Source: Alistipes sp.
GTDB lineage: Bacteria > Bacteroidota > Bacteroidia > Bacteroidales > Rikenellaceae
Direction: 5' to 3'
Assembly (NCBI GenBank): GCA_017561105.1
Contig: JAFZDR010000127.1
Location: 1-9,470, forward strand
Length of the DNA stretch: 9,470 nt
Shown here: one piece after another, positions 1 through 6,586 of the stretch
How the letters are laid out: every line of letters starts with the position of its first letter
Position numbering within the stretch: position 1 is the stretch's first letter
Made by a program: the position numbers and the translations under genes
The notes under the pieces: model-generated
What the model was told of the DNA's origin: nothing
Seen by the model: the letters and a program-made list of their open reading frames with translations, nothing else
The model's database searches: none

Positions 1-2018
1 GTAACCGCATTACCGCGATAGAGACGCATCTGGTGGTCGCGAGTGTTCATACCCTTGCTATAGCCCGTATAGTACCAATCGGTAAACGAGCTACCCTCGC
101 CGATAAAGACGTTGAAGCCATTTGGTGTACCATCGCCCGCAATGTTTGCAATCCACCAAGCACCGCACAGTGCGCAAGTGTTGTGCTCGTAGACCTTATG
201 GGTTGATGTCGAAACCTTAGTGTGGTCGTAGTTGTGCTGGATGTGAGTATGACCCGAGATAACGTGCGCCTCAGCATACTGGTCGAGGAGCGAAAGTACC
301 TCCTGAGTGTAGTTGCTTGTGCCGTTGAAGAGCTGGATGTGTACGCACAACACCACCATCTTATCCTTTGGTACGAGGGCCAAATCCTGCTTCAACCACG
401 CCAACTGCGATGGAAGGAAGCCTGTCTTATACGAACCAGATGAGAGGTTTGTAGTGTAGACAATATCGCGCATACCGATGATGTGAGCATCGCCACGGTT
501 GAACGAGTAGTTTACAGGGCCAAACATCTCCTCGTGCTCGCGCTGAGCTCTCAACTCAAAGGTCGAGCTACGCTCATCGGCATAGATAGGGTTCGACGAG
601 TTGTAGTGGGTGTTGTCGTGGTTACCCATAACCTGGAATACAGGCATACCAATCTTCGATACAGCAAATCCGTCGCGCATATCGTCACGATAAGCACCCG
701 AGTTCTTGCTGTCGCCATTCGAGATAATATCGCCGAGGGTGATACCGTAGCAATTGAGGCCGCTGCTCTTAACCTGGTCGCAGTAAGCCTTCACACCGGG
801 GATTGCCTCATTCTTAAATCGGGTCAAGCCTGTGCTCGACGACACCTGAGGGTCTGCAAATGTAAAGAGAGCCCACTTCTTCTCCTTGCCACCTGCGAGA
901 GGTGTGAGGGTGAAGTCATACTGTGGAGAGTTGCTTGGATAGGCCTTATAGAAGCAAGGCTGACCGTATGCATTAGTCGGCACCTCGTACTCTGCAGGCA
1001 ATGATATGTAGATGTAATAACAATCCTTCGATACATTGAGAGAGTAGTAACCTTTAGCGTCGGTTGCCACAACCGAGAAGCCGTCACTAACAGCCACACC
1101 CTTGATAGGGTTGCCATTGTTATCCTTTACATAGCCATAAACGGTAGGATATGTAATCTCGAGCTCGTCGCGCTCAACCTCCAACGGAGTCAAAGTCGAA
1201 GATACACCCGACTGATATGTGATACTCTTGAACTCGCGAACAACGCCCGCCTTCAAGGTGCCGCCACTCCAGCTTGTAGTCATTTTCTCGCCTGTACCGT
1301 CATAGAACTCCACCTTGCACGAGCCAACCTCTACAGCAGGTAATGTAATGTGAAGTACGCTCTCCTTGCTCGCCGAGAGAGTAAAGTTGTTTGGCAACAT
1401 ATAGGTTACCGTGTTTCCTCCATTCGCGCTTGCTGTGAGCGCTGCTGTTGAGCAATTAACGGCAAATTCGCCCGAGATCTTAACTCCCGAGTCCGAAGTA
1501 ACCACCACCTTTCGAAGAACAACGCCATCCTTCTTCGCCTTGATAGGGAAACGCAACACTGCTGCGAGGTGCTTCAATTCGATTTGGCTGCTCGCATTGG
1601 CAACATATCCGCACATAGGGGCTGTGCCCGATGCGAAAGTTCCCTCGACATAGCTCTGTTCCGAGAGGAATTGCACCTTCGGAGCGTCAGCCGTAGTTGT
1701 CGAAAGATAAGGATAGGTAATGCTGAGCGGATATCTCAACGAAGTACCCAAATCGAACTGCGCCGATGCAGCATCGTTAGGGTTAATTACCGCCTCAGAC
1801 GACTCCACGCCATTTACGGCAATCTTGTCGCCCTCGCTCCAATACAATGGGTAGGTTTCGCCCACCTTCTCTCCCAAGTGTGTACGCGTTGAAGGAACAG
1901 ATATTGTCAGCTCGCTGACGCCATCACCTCCCCAAGCGCTCTCGGTAGCAGGGTCGGTCTGACAGCCGACAAACGCAACCGAAAGGAGAGTTAAAATCAA
2001 CAATAAGTTCTTTTTCAT
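1..2018 (-). CDS. Lipoprotein: fimbrillin-like region fused to calcineurin-like metallophosphoesterase (3' end outside window)
   Basis: The reading frame is open from the ATG at 2018 to the window edge, giving 672 residues without a stop. The N-terminus (MKKNLLLILTLLSVAFVGC) is a lipoprotein signal with Cys19 as the likely acylated residue, so the enzyme should be anchored in the envelope. Residues about 34-270 resemble the fimbrillin/Mfa-like fold of Bacteroidales, with the TRT motif at 44-46 and YWSEGDKIAV at 59-68. Residues about 290-345 (TVYGYVKDNNGNPIKGV onward) look like the small beta-sandwich domain that often precedes this phosphatase class. The metallophosphoesterase domain follows, with DPQ at 389-391, GD at 429-430, GNHD at 465-468, His560 in VLCVH, and GHTH at 589-592. 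These are the metal-binding motifs of the calcineurin-like family; motif I has DPQ instead of DxH, as in some family members. The last residues seen probably belong to a C-terminal accessory domain. The gene is last in a four-gene run, 15 nt after the preceding stop. The phosphoesterase call is secure, the fimbrillin-like call is moderate and the substrate is unknown. Confidence 0.88.
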   Translation of the reverse strand, partial: MKKNLLLILTLLSVAFVGCQTDPATESAWGGDGVSELTISVPSTRTHLGEKVGETYPLYWSEGDKIAVNGVESSEAVINPNDAASAQFDLGTSLRYPLSITYPYLSTTTADAPKVQFLSEQSYVEGTFASGTAPMCGYVANASSQIELKHLAAVLRFPIKAKKDGVVLRKVVVTSDSGVKISGEFAVNCSTAALTASANGGNTVTYMLPNNFTLSASKESVLHITLPAVEVGSCKVEFYDGTGEKMTTSWSGGTLKAGVVREFKSITYQSGVSSTLTPLEVERDELEITYPTVYGYVKDNNGNPIKGVAVSDGFSVVATDAKGYYSLNVSKDCYYIYISLPAEYEVPTNAYGQPCFYKAYPSNSPQYDFTLTPLAGGKEKKWALFTFADPQVSSSTGLTRFKNEAIPGVKAYCDQVKSSGLNCYGITLGDIISNGDSKNSGAYRDDMRDGFAVSKIGMPVFQVMGNHDNTHYNSSNPIYADERSSTFELRAQREHEEMFGPVNYSFNRGDAHIIGMRDIVYTTNLSSGSYKTGFLPSQLAWLKQDLALVPKDKMVVLCVHIQLFNGTSNYTQEVLSLLDQYAEAHVISGHTHIQHNYDHTKVSTSTHKVYEHNTCALCGAWWIANIAGDGTPNGFNVFIGEGSSFTDWYYTGYSKGMNTRDHQMRLYRGNAV

Positions 2019-2033
2019 TTTAGTATAGGTTTG

Positions 2034-2960
2034 TTATTTTGTTAGTCGTATAGTAGCCTCAACAGGACAGTGATCCGACGGATAGAGCAACTCCTCGCCC
2101 ACCTTATACCTATCTGTCAGCACCTTATTGGTAAGCACCTTGTATTTAGGGTCATTACCTCTGATGTAGATGTGGTCGATAGTTCGCTTTTGGTTAATTT
2201 TAACGCCCTCGGCGCCATTCATCGTTCCCGTAACCTCCGATTTCACCTCGGCAATATCTCGGGTATCGGTAAAGTGGGTACGAATAATCTGCGAGTATGG
2301 CATCTCGGGTTGCGAGTTCATATCGCCCACGAAAATCACCGTCTTATTCTCGGGATTCATCGCCTTCTCGCGCTCGATAATCAACTTTGCACTCTTCTCG
2401 CGAGTGGAGCGCATCAGCGGACAGTGGGTCACCATAAAGATGAACTCAATGCCCGTCTTCTTATCCTTGACATTTGCACTCATCACAAAGCGCCAATGTT
2501 TGACCTTCTCCTCCCAAGCTTTGCTCGGAGTGTCGGGTGTTGGCGAGAGCCAATAGACCTGTTTGTTGCTCAACTTGAAACGATCGCTACGCCAAGCTAT
2601 GCCGTTAGCAAGATTTGTATCCTCCTTCTCGGGTATTGCCGGGTTTGGTCGCTGGAACCACCACTTATACTTGCCTCCCTTCTGCTTGACAAGCTTCGGC
2701 AACTCCTCACGAACAAGATTTCCACCCTCCTGCACACCAAATATATCCCAATCGGCATCGACAATCATCTGCGCCACGATATCGCGCGAGTTCTCCCACA
2801 AACGCGACTCGGGAGCCTTCTTGTACTTATGCACCATGCTGTTGCGCTGCTTATTGCCCCACACATTGTAGGTCGCAACCTTTATCTCGGCGACACTCTC
2901 TTTAGCTGTAGCACCGAGCGCAAAGGCAAGGATAAAGGCGGATATCAGGAGTCGTTTCAT
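2034..2960 (-). CDS. Secreted endonuclease/exonuclease/phosphatase (EEP, DNase I-like) family protein, copy C
   Basis: This protein of 308 residues starts with a signal peptide (MKRLLISAFILAFALGATA, cleavage near residue 19), so it acts outside the cytoplasm. The EEP fold is shown by its ordered catalytic motifs: Asn32 in TYNVWG, Glu78 in GVQE, His179 in VTHCPL, Asp213 and Asn215 in VGDMNS, Asp262-His263 in IDHIY, and Asp296-His297 in PSDHCPV. Two catalytic His positions plus Mg-binding acid residues are the arrangement of DNase I and bacterial sphingomyelinase-like enzymes, which cleave phosphodiesters. The length fits a single-domain member. It is the most divergent of three tandem paralogues: it has TRSD-type residues around the mid-domain (IAWRSDRF) where the other two have FYNKK, and THCPLM where they have THGPL. 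It starts 10 nt after the preceding stop and ends 15 nt before the lipoprotein phosphoesterase gene. The substrate is unknown; DNase, phospholipase C-like or other phosphodiesterase activity are all possible. Confidence 0.9.
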   Translation of the reverse strand: MKRLLISAFILAFALGATAKESVAEIKVATYNVWGNKQRNSMVHKYKKAPESRLWENSRDIVAQMIVDADWDIFGVQEGGNLVREELPKLVKQKGGKYKWWFQRPNPAIPEKEDTNLANGIAWRSDRFKLSNKQVYWLSPTPDTPSKAWEEKVKHWRFVMSANVKDKKTGIEFIFMVTHCPLMRSTREKSAKLIIEREKAMNPENKTVIFVGDMNSQPEMPYSQIIRTHFTDTRDIAEVKSEVTGTMNGAEGVKINQKRTIDHIYIRGNDPKYKVLTNKVLTDRYKVGEELLYPSDHCPVEATIRLTK

Positions 2961-2970
2961 TGCAAATCAA

Positions 2971-3912
2971 CTACTTAATCACCATATCAACACAGACAGG
3001 GTTGTGGTCAGATGGATAGTGTGGAGCACCATCAATCATATATTTATCGCGGTTTACGACATAGTTCTTAACTTGAATCTTACCCTTATCGGTCGAGTGA
3101 ACATAGATGTGGTCGATACGACGATGATATGTCTTAAAGTTCTTCTCATTCTCCTTAGATCCATTGAATGTGCCAATAGTTCCGCACTTCTTCTCTGCAA
3201 TTTGGTAAGAATCTTCGAAGTATTTGGTCATATTTTCGTAGAATGCATTCTTCGAATGACCCGGCCAGGCGTTCATATCACCAACCACGATTGTTGGCAA
3301 ACCTTCGGTGTTGTACTTTTTGTCAAACTCTGTAAGGAGTCGTCCTGCGTGACCACAAGCAACATCGCCTAATGGACCATGAGTTGCAAGGAGGAAGAAC
3401 TTTTTGCCACTCTTCTTATGAGTTACTACAGTTGCCAACGATGCACGGTAGTGACGCTTCTCGTCCCAACCCTTCGATGCCTTCTCTGGTGTTGGCGAGA
3501 AGTAGTAGATTGCCTGCTCACTCAACTTAAACTTCTTCTTGTTGTAGAACACGGCATTGCCGACAACATTCTTATGTCCCTCCGGATAGGTGTTTACCCA
3601 CCAAAGCGCATACTTCTTACCACCGGCCTTCTTTACGAGCATTGCGAGATCATCGCGGCAAACAGATGTCACCTCCTGCATACCGAGGATATCGCAATCG
3701 AGCTTTACGATAAGCTCCGCAACGGCCTTCTTCGAGTTATCCCAGTTGCGCGACTCGGTTGTACCGCCCTTCTTAATCTGCCACTGGCGCGCCGAATGCG
3801 ACCACACATTGTACGAACCCACGCGAAGGTTCAACTCACCACTCTTATTTGATGCTGCACTTGCCGAAATTGCAATGGCAACAACCATTACAAAAGTTAA
3901 AATTCTCTTCAT
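2971..3912 (-). CDS. Secreted EEP (DNase I-like) family protein, copy B
   Basis: This is a 313-residue paralogue with a signal peptide (MKRILTFVMVVAIAISASA, cleavage near 19-20). Catalytic motifs are complete: Asn35 in SYNVWSH, Glu80 in GMQE, His178 in ATHGPL, Asp212 and Asn214 in VGDMNA, Asp267-His268 in RIDHIY, and Asp302-His303 in PSDHNPV. All of these positions agree with a metal-dependent phosphodiesterase. It is visibly closest to the upstream neighbour (3922-4851): both share long matching blocks such as AVAELIVKLDCD, CRDDLA and WWVNTYPEGH or its near match. This points to a recent duplication. Copy B has a slightly longer loop after GDMN (HSKNAFYEN) than copy A. The start is 9 nt after the stop of copy A, with the leader ataacatactaag and no Shine-Dalgarno sequence, as is usual in this phylum. 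It is part of the same operon. The substrate is not identifiable from sequence. Confidence 0.91.
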   Translation of the reverse strand: MKRILTFVMVVAIAISASAASNKSGELNLRVGSYNVWSHSARQWQIKKGGTTESRNWDNSKKAVAELIVKLDCDILGMQEVTSVCRDDLAMLVKKAGGKKYALWWVNTYPEGHKNVVGNAVFYNKKKFKLSEQAIYYFSPTPEKASKGWDEKRHYRASLATVVTHKKSGKKFFLLATHGPLGDVACGHAGRLLTEFDKKYNTEGLPTIVVGDMNAWPGHSKNAFYENMTKYFEDSYQIAEKKCGTIGTFNGSKENEKNFKTYHRRIDHIYVHSTDKGKIQVKNYVVNRDKYMIDGAPHYPSDHNPVCVDMVIK

Positions 3913-4059
3913 CTTAGTATGTTATTTGATTGTTATATCTGCAATTACAGGATTATGGTCCGAAGGATAAACCTTCACTCCGTTAATCTCGACCTTGTCG
4001 CGATTTACCTCATACGACTTAACCTTAATCGCGCCCTTATCGGTCGAGTGAACATAGAT
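3083..4059. repeat. Direct repeat between paralogues A and B (26 bp identical at 3083-3108 and 4034-4059)
   Basis: A 26-bp stretch is identical at 3083-3108 and 4034-4059, 951 bp apart. It encodes the same part of copies B and A, just after the RIDHIY motif. It lies in longer imperfect similarity, for example around 3400-3480 against 4345-4425. It is a by-product of tandem gene duplication, not a mobile-element repeat. Such in-frame homology could allow unequal recombination that removes or adds one gene copy; that is inference. Confidence 0.8.
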
Positions 4060-4851
4060 ATGATCGATACGACGATGCGAAAGTTTAAAGTTCTTATCAC
4101 TGCCCGCTGCGCTGTTGAATGTACCGACAGTGCCGCACTTCTTCTCGGCTACAATAAACGCATCCTCATAATACTTGGTCATATTCAAGTGGAACGGATC
4201 GCCCGGACGAGAGTTCATGTCGCCCAAAACAATAGTTGGCAAACCCTCCCTGTTGTACTTCTTGTCTATCTCCACCAACACATCTCCGGCAGGGCCCTTT
4301 GCACCTTTAGCCAGCGGGCCGTGTGTTGCAATGAAATAGAACTTCTTGCCGCTCTTCTTGTGAGTGACTACGGTTGCAAGCGCAGCACGATAATAGCGCT
4401 TCTCATCCCAGCCCTTCGACATAACCTCAGGAGTTGGCGAGAGGTAATAGATTGCCTGGTTCTCCAACTTCAAGTTCTTCTTGTTGTAAAATATTGCATT
4501 ACCAACCTCTCTTCTGTGGCCCTCCGGATAGGTATTCAACCACCAGAGTTTATACTGCTTACCACCGGCCTTCTTCACAAGCTTTGCAAGGTCATCGCGA
4601 CAAACACCCGACACCTCCTGCATACCGAGAAGGTCGCAATCAAGCTTTACGATAAGCTCAGCAACAGCCTCCTTCGAATTGTCCCAGCTACGCGCCTCCA
4701 ATGCCTTGCCCTTCTTAACCAATCCTTGGCGTGCATAGTGAGCCCATACATTGTATGTGCCGACACGCAAGTTCAACTCCTTCTGCTTAGGTTTTGCATC
4801 AACTACAACAACAGATACGATTGCAGCCAACAAGAGAATAAATTTTTTCAT
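3922..4851 (-). CDS. Secreted EEP (DNase I-like) family protein, copy A (first gene of the operon)
   Basis: This 309-residue protein has a signal peptide (MKKFILLLAAIVSVVVVDA, cleavage near 19). The motifs in order are Asn34 in TYNVWAH, Glu79 in GMQE, His177 in ATHGPL, Asp211 and Asn213 in LGDMNS, Asp263-His264 in RIDHIY, and Asp298-His299 in PSDHNPV. This is the full DNase I-like catalytic set, so the enzyme should be an active metal-dependent phosphodiesterase in the periplasm or outside the cell. The sequence after the signal is Lys-rich (KPKQKE; VVTHKKSGKK at 161-170), which could favour binding to an anionic polymer or membrane; that is inference. It is promoter-proximal: the predicted promoter at 4894-4924 gives a leader of about 37-40 nt. 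The next paralogue follows after only 9 nt. The start is supported by the signal peptide and by its position just below the promoter. Confidence 0.91.
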   Translation of the reverse strand: MKKFILLLAAIVSVVVVDAKPKQKELNLRVGTYNVWAHYARQGLVKKGKALEARSWDNSKEAVAELIVKLDCDLLGMQEVSGVCRDDLAKLVKKAGGKQYKLWWLNTYPEGHRREVGNAIFYNKKNLKLENQAIYYLSPTPEVMSKGWDEKRYYRAALATVVTHKKSGKKFYFIATHGPLAKGAKGPAGDVLVEIDKKYNREGLPTIVLGDMNSRPGDPFHLNMTKYYEDAFIVAEKKCGTVGTFNSAAGSDKNFKLSHRRIDHIYVHSTDKGAIKVKSYEVNRDKVEINGVKVYPSDHNPVIADITIK

Positions 4852-4893
4852 TTGTAGGTATAGTTTTTTAAGTTATCTCACCTTTCGTTCTTG

Positions 4894-4924
4894 CAAAGTT
4901 AACTTTTTTTGACGGGAACTCCAA
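4894..4924 (-). promoter_or_regulatory. Bacteroidota-type promoter of the phosphoesterase operon
   Basis: Read on the minus strand, TAACTTTG at 4894-4901 matches the -7 consensus TAnnTTTG. A TTG (4922-4924) lies 20 nt further upstream as the -33 element. The predicted transcription start is near 4888-4891, about 37-40 nt before the ATG at 4851. No comparable promoter was seen in the short spacers between the four genes, so this one probably drives them all. Confidence 0.65.
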
Positions 4925-4939
4925 GAAATTTTTACTTTT

Positions 4940-4956
4940 TATTCACTATGTGAATA
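4940..4956. promoter_or_regulatory. Perfect 17-bp palindrome, candidate operator
   Basis: TATTCAC-TAT-GTGAATA is a perfect 7-bp inverted repeat with a 3-nt centre. It lies between the rnhB stop and the phosphoesterase promoter, about 15 nt upstream of the -33 element, a typical place for an activator site. It is not followed by a T-tract on either strand, so it is a poor intrinsic terminator, although a hairpin at the end of the rnhB mRNA is possible. The cognate regulator is not in the window. Confidence 0.4.
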
Positions 4957-4961
4957 TAAAT

Positions 4962-5570
4962 TCAGAAAAGTTCGAGCTGATCTATCTCGTGATTAAAACT
5001 TTTGCGATGATATGGCGATAGTCCGAACTCACGTACAGCCAAGCGATGCTCCTTTGTCGGATAGCCCTTATTTTTCGCCCAGCCATACATCGGATACTCC
5101 TCGGCCAAGCGCAACATATAGTCGTCGCGGAAGGTCTTGGCAAGAACCGACGCTGCGGCGATATTGGCATACTTGCCATCACCCTTCACCACACATTGGA
5201 AAGGTAGTTTCAGCTTTGTATAGAAGCGATTTCCATCTATCGCAAGGAACTGAGGCTGAGGATTTAACTGCTGAACAGCTAACGACATGCCCTCGAACGA
5301 GGCGTGCAGGATATTTATCTCGTCGATGCGTTCGGCCGACACCTCCTGTACCGCCCACGCCACCGCCTCCTTGCATATTATCTCGCGCAAGGCGTAGCGA
5401 TTCTTCTCGCTCATCTGCTTTGAGTCGTTAAGGAGCGGATGATAAAAATCGGGCGGAAGAATTACCGCCGCCGCAAAGACCGATCCGGCAAGACATCCTC
5501 GTCCCGCCTCGTCGCAACCAGCCTCGAGAAGTTCGTGCTGAAATGAGTTTTCCAACATACCGATTATCAT
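4962..5570 (-). CDS. rnhB: Ribonuclease HII
   Basis: RNase HII is a cytoplasmic, metal-dependent enzyme that cuts the RNA strand of RNA/DNA hybrids and starts removal of ribonucleotides misincorporated in DNA. The 202-residue protein shows the family signature: GCDEAGRG (catalytic Asp20 and Glu21), NDSK at 48-51, IDGN with Asp112, KGDGKYANIAAASVLAKTFRDDYM with Asp131, and the C-terminal YGWAKNKGYPTKEH block ending in PYHRKSF. All four acidic active-site residues are present and the length is normal for the family. Two starts are possible. The ATG at 5570 gives 202 residues, while the ATG at 5558 (MLENSF) gives 198 and puts the N-terminus at the usual distance from GCDEAG. The predicted -7 box lies only about 10 nt before 5570, which slightly favours 5558. 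It stands alone on the minus strand, divergent from the membrane protein gene. Confidence 0.97.
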   Translation of the reverse strand: MIIGMLENSFQHELLEAGCDEAGRGCLAGSVFAAAVILPPDFYHPLLNDSKQMSEKNRYALREIICKEAVAWAVQEVSAERIDEINILHASFEGMSLAVQQLNPQPQFLAIDGNRFYTKLKLPFQCVVKGDGKYANIAAASVLAKTFRDDYMLRLAEEYPMYGWAKNKGYPTKEHRLAVREFGLSPYHRKSFNHEIDQLELF

Positions 5571-5580
5571 TTAGTTGCTA

Positions 5581-5588
5581 CAAAGTTA
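5581..5588 (-). promoter_or_regulatory. Putative -7 element of the rnhB promoter
   Basis: The minus strand reads TAACTTTG at 5581-5588, a match to TAnnTTTG, just upstream of rnhB. No clear TTTG is found 19-22 nt upstream, so the promoter is weak or the -33 element is degenerate. It shares the 62-nt spacer with the divergent promoter at 5595-5628. Confidence 0.45.
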
Positions 5589-5594
5589 CTATTT

Positions 5595-5628
5595 TTTGGT
5601 AGAATTTCACATAAAAAAAGTATCTTTG
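5595..5628 (+). promoter_or_regulatory. Bacteroidota-type promoter of the membrane protein gene
   Basis: TTTG at 5595-5598 and TATCTTTG at 5621-5628, separated by 22 nt, fit the -33/-7 pattern, with a spacer slightly longer than the usual 19-21. The -7 box ends only 4 nt before the ATG at 5633, so the predicted transcript would be leaderless or nearly so if that ATG is used. Confidence 0.55.
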
Positions 5629-5632
5629 TGCT

Positions 5633-6586
5633 ATGCAATTACGCGCATTTACTCAGAAATCGGCTTTGGCGGCTATAATGTTGCTTGTGGTGATACTCAT
5701 CGCCACAGCCATTCGCTCGCAGGTAAATCCGTTCGGCTTAGAGTTAGCAAACAGCATCTACTCCGAGCGAACAATATCTATCGTAGTTGCAACCATCCTG
5801 CTATTTTTCGTCGGAATCATCGCGGGCAAGATATTTCCGCGCTCGGGCCTTAACAAGGGCTACAGCACTCTGCCGATACCTATTTTCGGCATCTTGGCAT
5901 CGGGTATTTTTGTTGCACCACACGCCCTCTCTACAGCTGTGGTTTCGCTATGCTTTGCGCTCGCTATCTACCTGCTGCTGCGCTCGTTACATAGCGCAGG
6001 CGAGAAGGACTCGCTCTTCTTTGCAGCACTGCTTTTCGGATTTATGGTGTTGCTCTACCCACCATGCATCGTATTTGTCGGCATACTGATACCTGCCATA
6101 TTCCTATTGGCACTCTCGCCTCGACAGATTGTGGTAATTGCAGTAGGTTATCTGCTACCTCTATTCTGCGCATCGTACTACATGTGGTATATCGGAGATG
6201 ACTTCTGGTCTATGAGCCGCAATATCGCAGATGCGCTGCTTACATCGCGTATGGGTGCTGTTGAGCACTTCCCTTATGCGGGCGTTGTGATGATTTGTGC
6301 TGTTGCGGCACTACTTATCGGAGGTCTGGTATTCTCGGTTATTCGCCCCGACAAGATGTTTATGTTGGCACGAGTAAGACGCGCACTGTCGCTCTTTGTC
6401 TGGATAATGTTGGTTACCCTCACAATTCTCGCCTTTCCGGCTTGCGACCTCACGCTTGTGGCACTTCTCGCAGTACCCGTATCTATCTTGCTGAGTTTTG
6501 TATTGGGCATACTACCAACAACCCAATCGACTATTGCCTATTGGGTATTGCTGCTTATATTCGTAGTACATCTATTCGTGGAGTAG
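5633..6586 (+). CDS. Polytopic inner-membrane protein of unknown function
   Basis: The 317-residue product is mostly hydrophobic, with about 10-11 likely membrane segments (near residues 11-27, 47-67, 80-96, 99-117, 127-142, 144-161, 164-184, 215-236, 251-269, 272-293 and 300-315). The loops are short. Charged clusters occur at HSAGEKDS (120-127), YIGDDFWSMSRN (186-197), and RPDKMF with ARVRR (238-250). The layout and the middle block (LLLRSLHSAGEKDS, then FGFMVLLYPP, then a predicted Leu-rich helix) remind me of the DUF6427 membrane proteins of Bacteroidota, but this is only a resemblance and no function follows from it. The ATG at 5633 is the longest start. Because the promoter lies so close, the ATG at codon 16 (5678, MLLVVILIA) is an alternative, but it would lose the N-terminal flank of the first helix. 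The gene is convergent with plsX, with 10 nt between stop codons. Confidence 0.85.
   Translation: MQLRAFTQKSALAAIMLLVVILIATAIRSQVNPFGLELANSIYSERTISIVVATILLFFVGIIAGKIFPRSGLNKGYSTLPIPIFGILASGIFVAPHALSTAVVSLCFALAIYLLLRSLHSAGEKDSLFFAALLFGFMVLLYPPCIVFVGILIPAIFLLALSPRQIVVIAVGYLLPLFCASYYMWYIGDDFWSMSRNIADALLTSRMGAVEHFPYAGVVMICAVAALLIGGLVFSVIRPDKMFMLARVRRALSLFVWIMLVTLTILAFPACDLTLVALLAVPVSILLSFVLGILPTTQSTIAYWVLLLIFVVHLFVE

Noticed and set aside
483..1004. 173-residue plus-strand frame within the metallophosphoesterase region
   Set aside because: It lies opposite the domain that holds the DPQ, GD and GNHD motifs, and its translation shows no domain or signal.
2019..2033. Separate promoter for the lipoprotein phosphoesterase gene
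   Set aside because: The gap is 15 nt and no TAnnTTTG box was found there; the gene is better placed in the same operon.
2070..2978. Long plus-strand frame (302 residues) opposite EEP copy C, and a similar one (312 residues) at 3919-4857 opposite copy A
   Set aside because: They are exact shadows of strongly supported EEP genes, with Leu/Ile/Arg/His-rich, motif-free translations and no promoter or leader of their own. The open antisense frames follow from codon bias on the real strand.
4940..4956. Palindrome as an intrinsic terminator of rnhB
   Set aside because: On the minus strand the hairpin is followed by an A-rich, not T-rich, run. Its stem is A/T-rich and short. An operator is the better reading, though a hairpin 3' end cannot be excluded.
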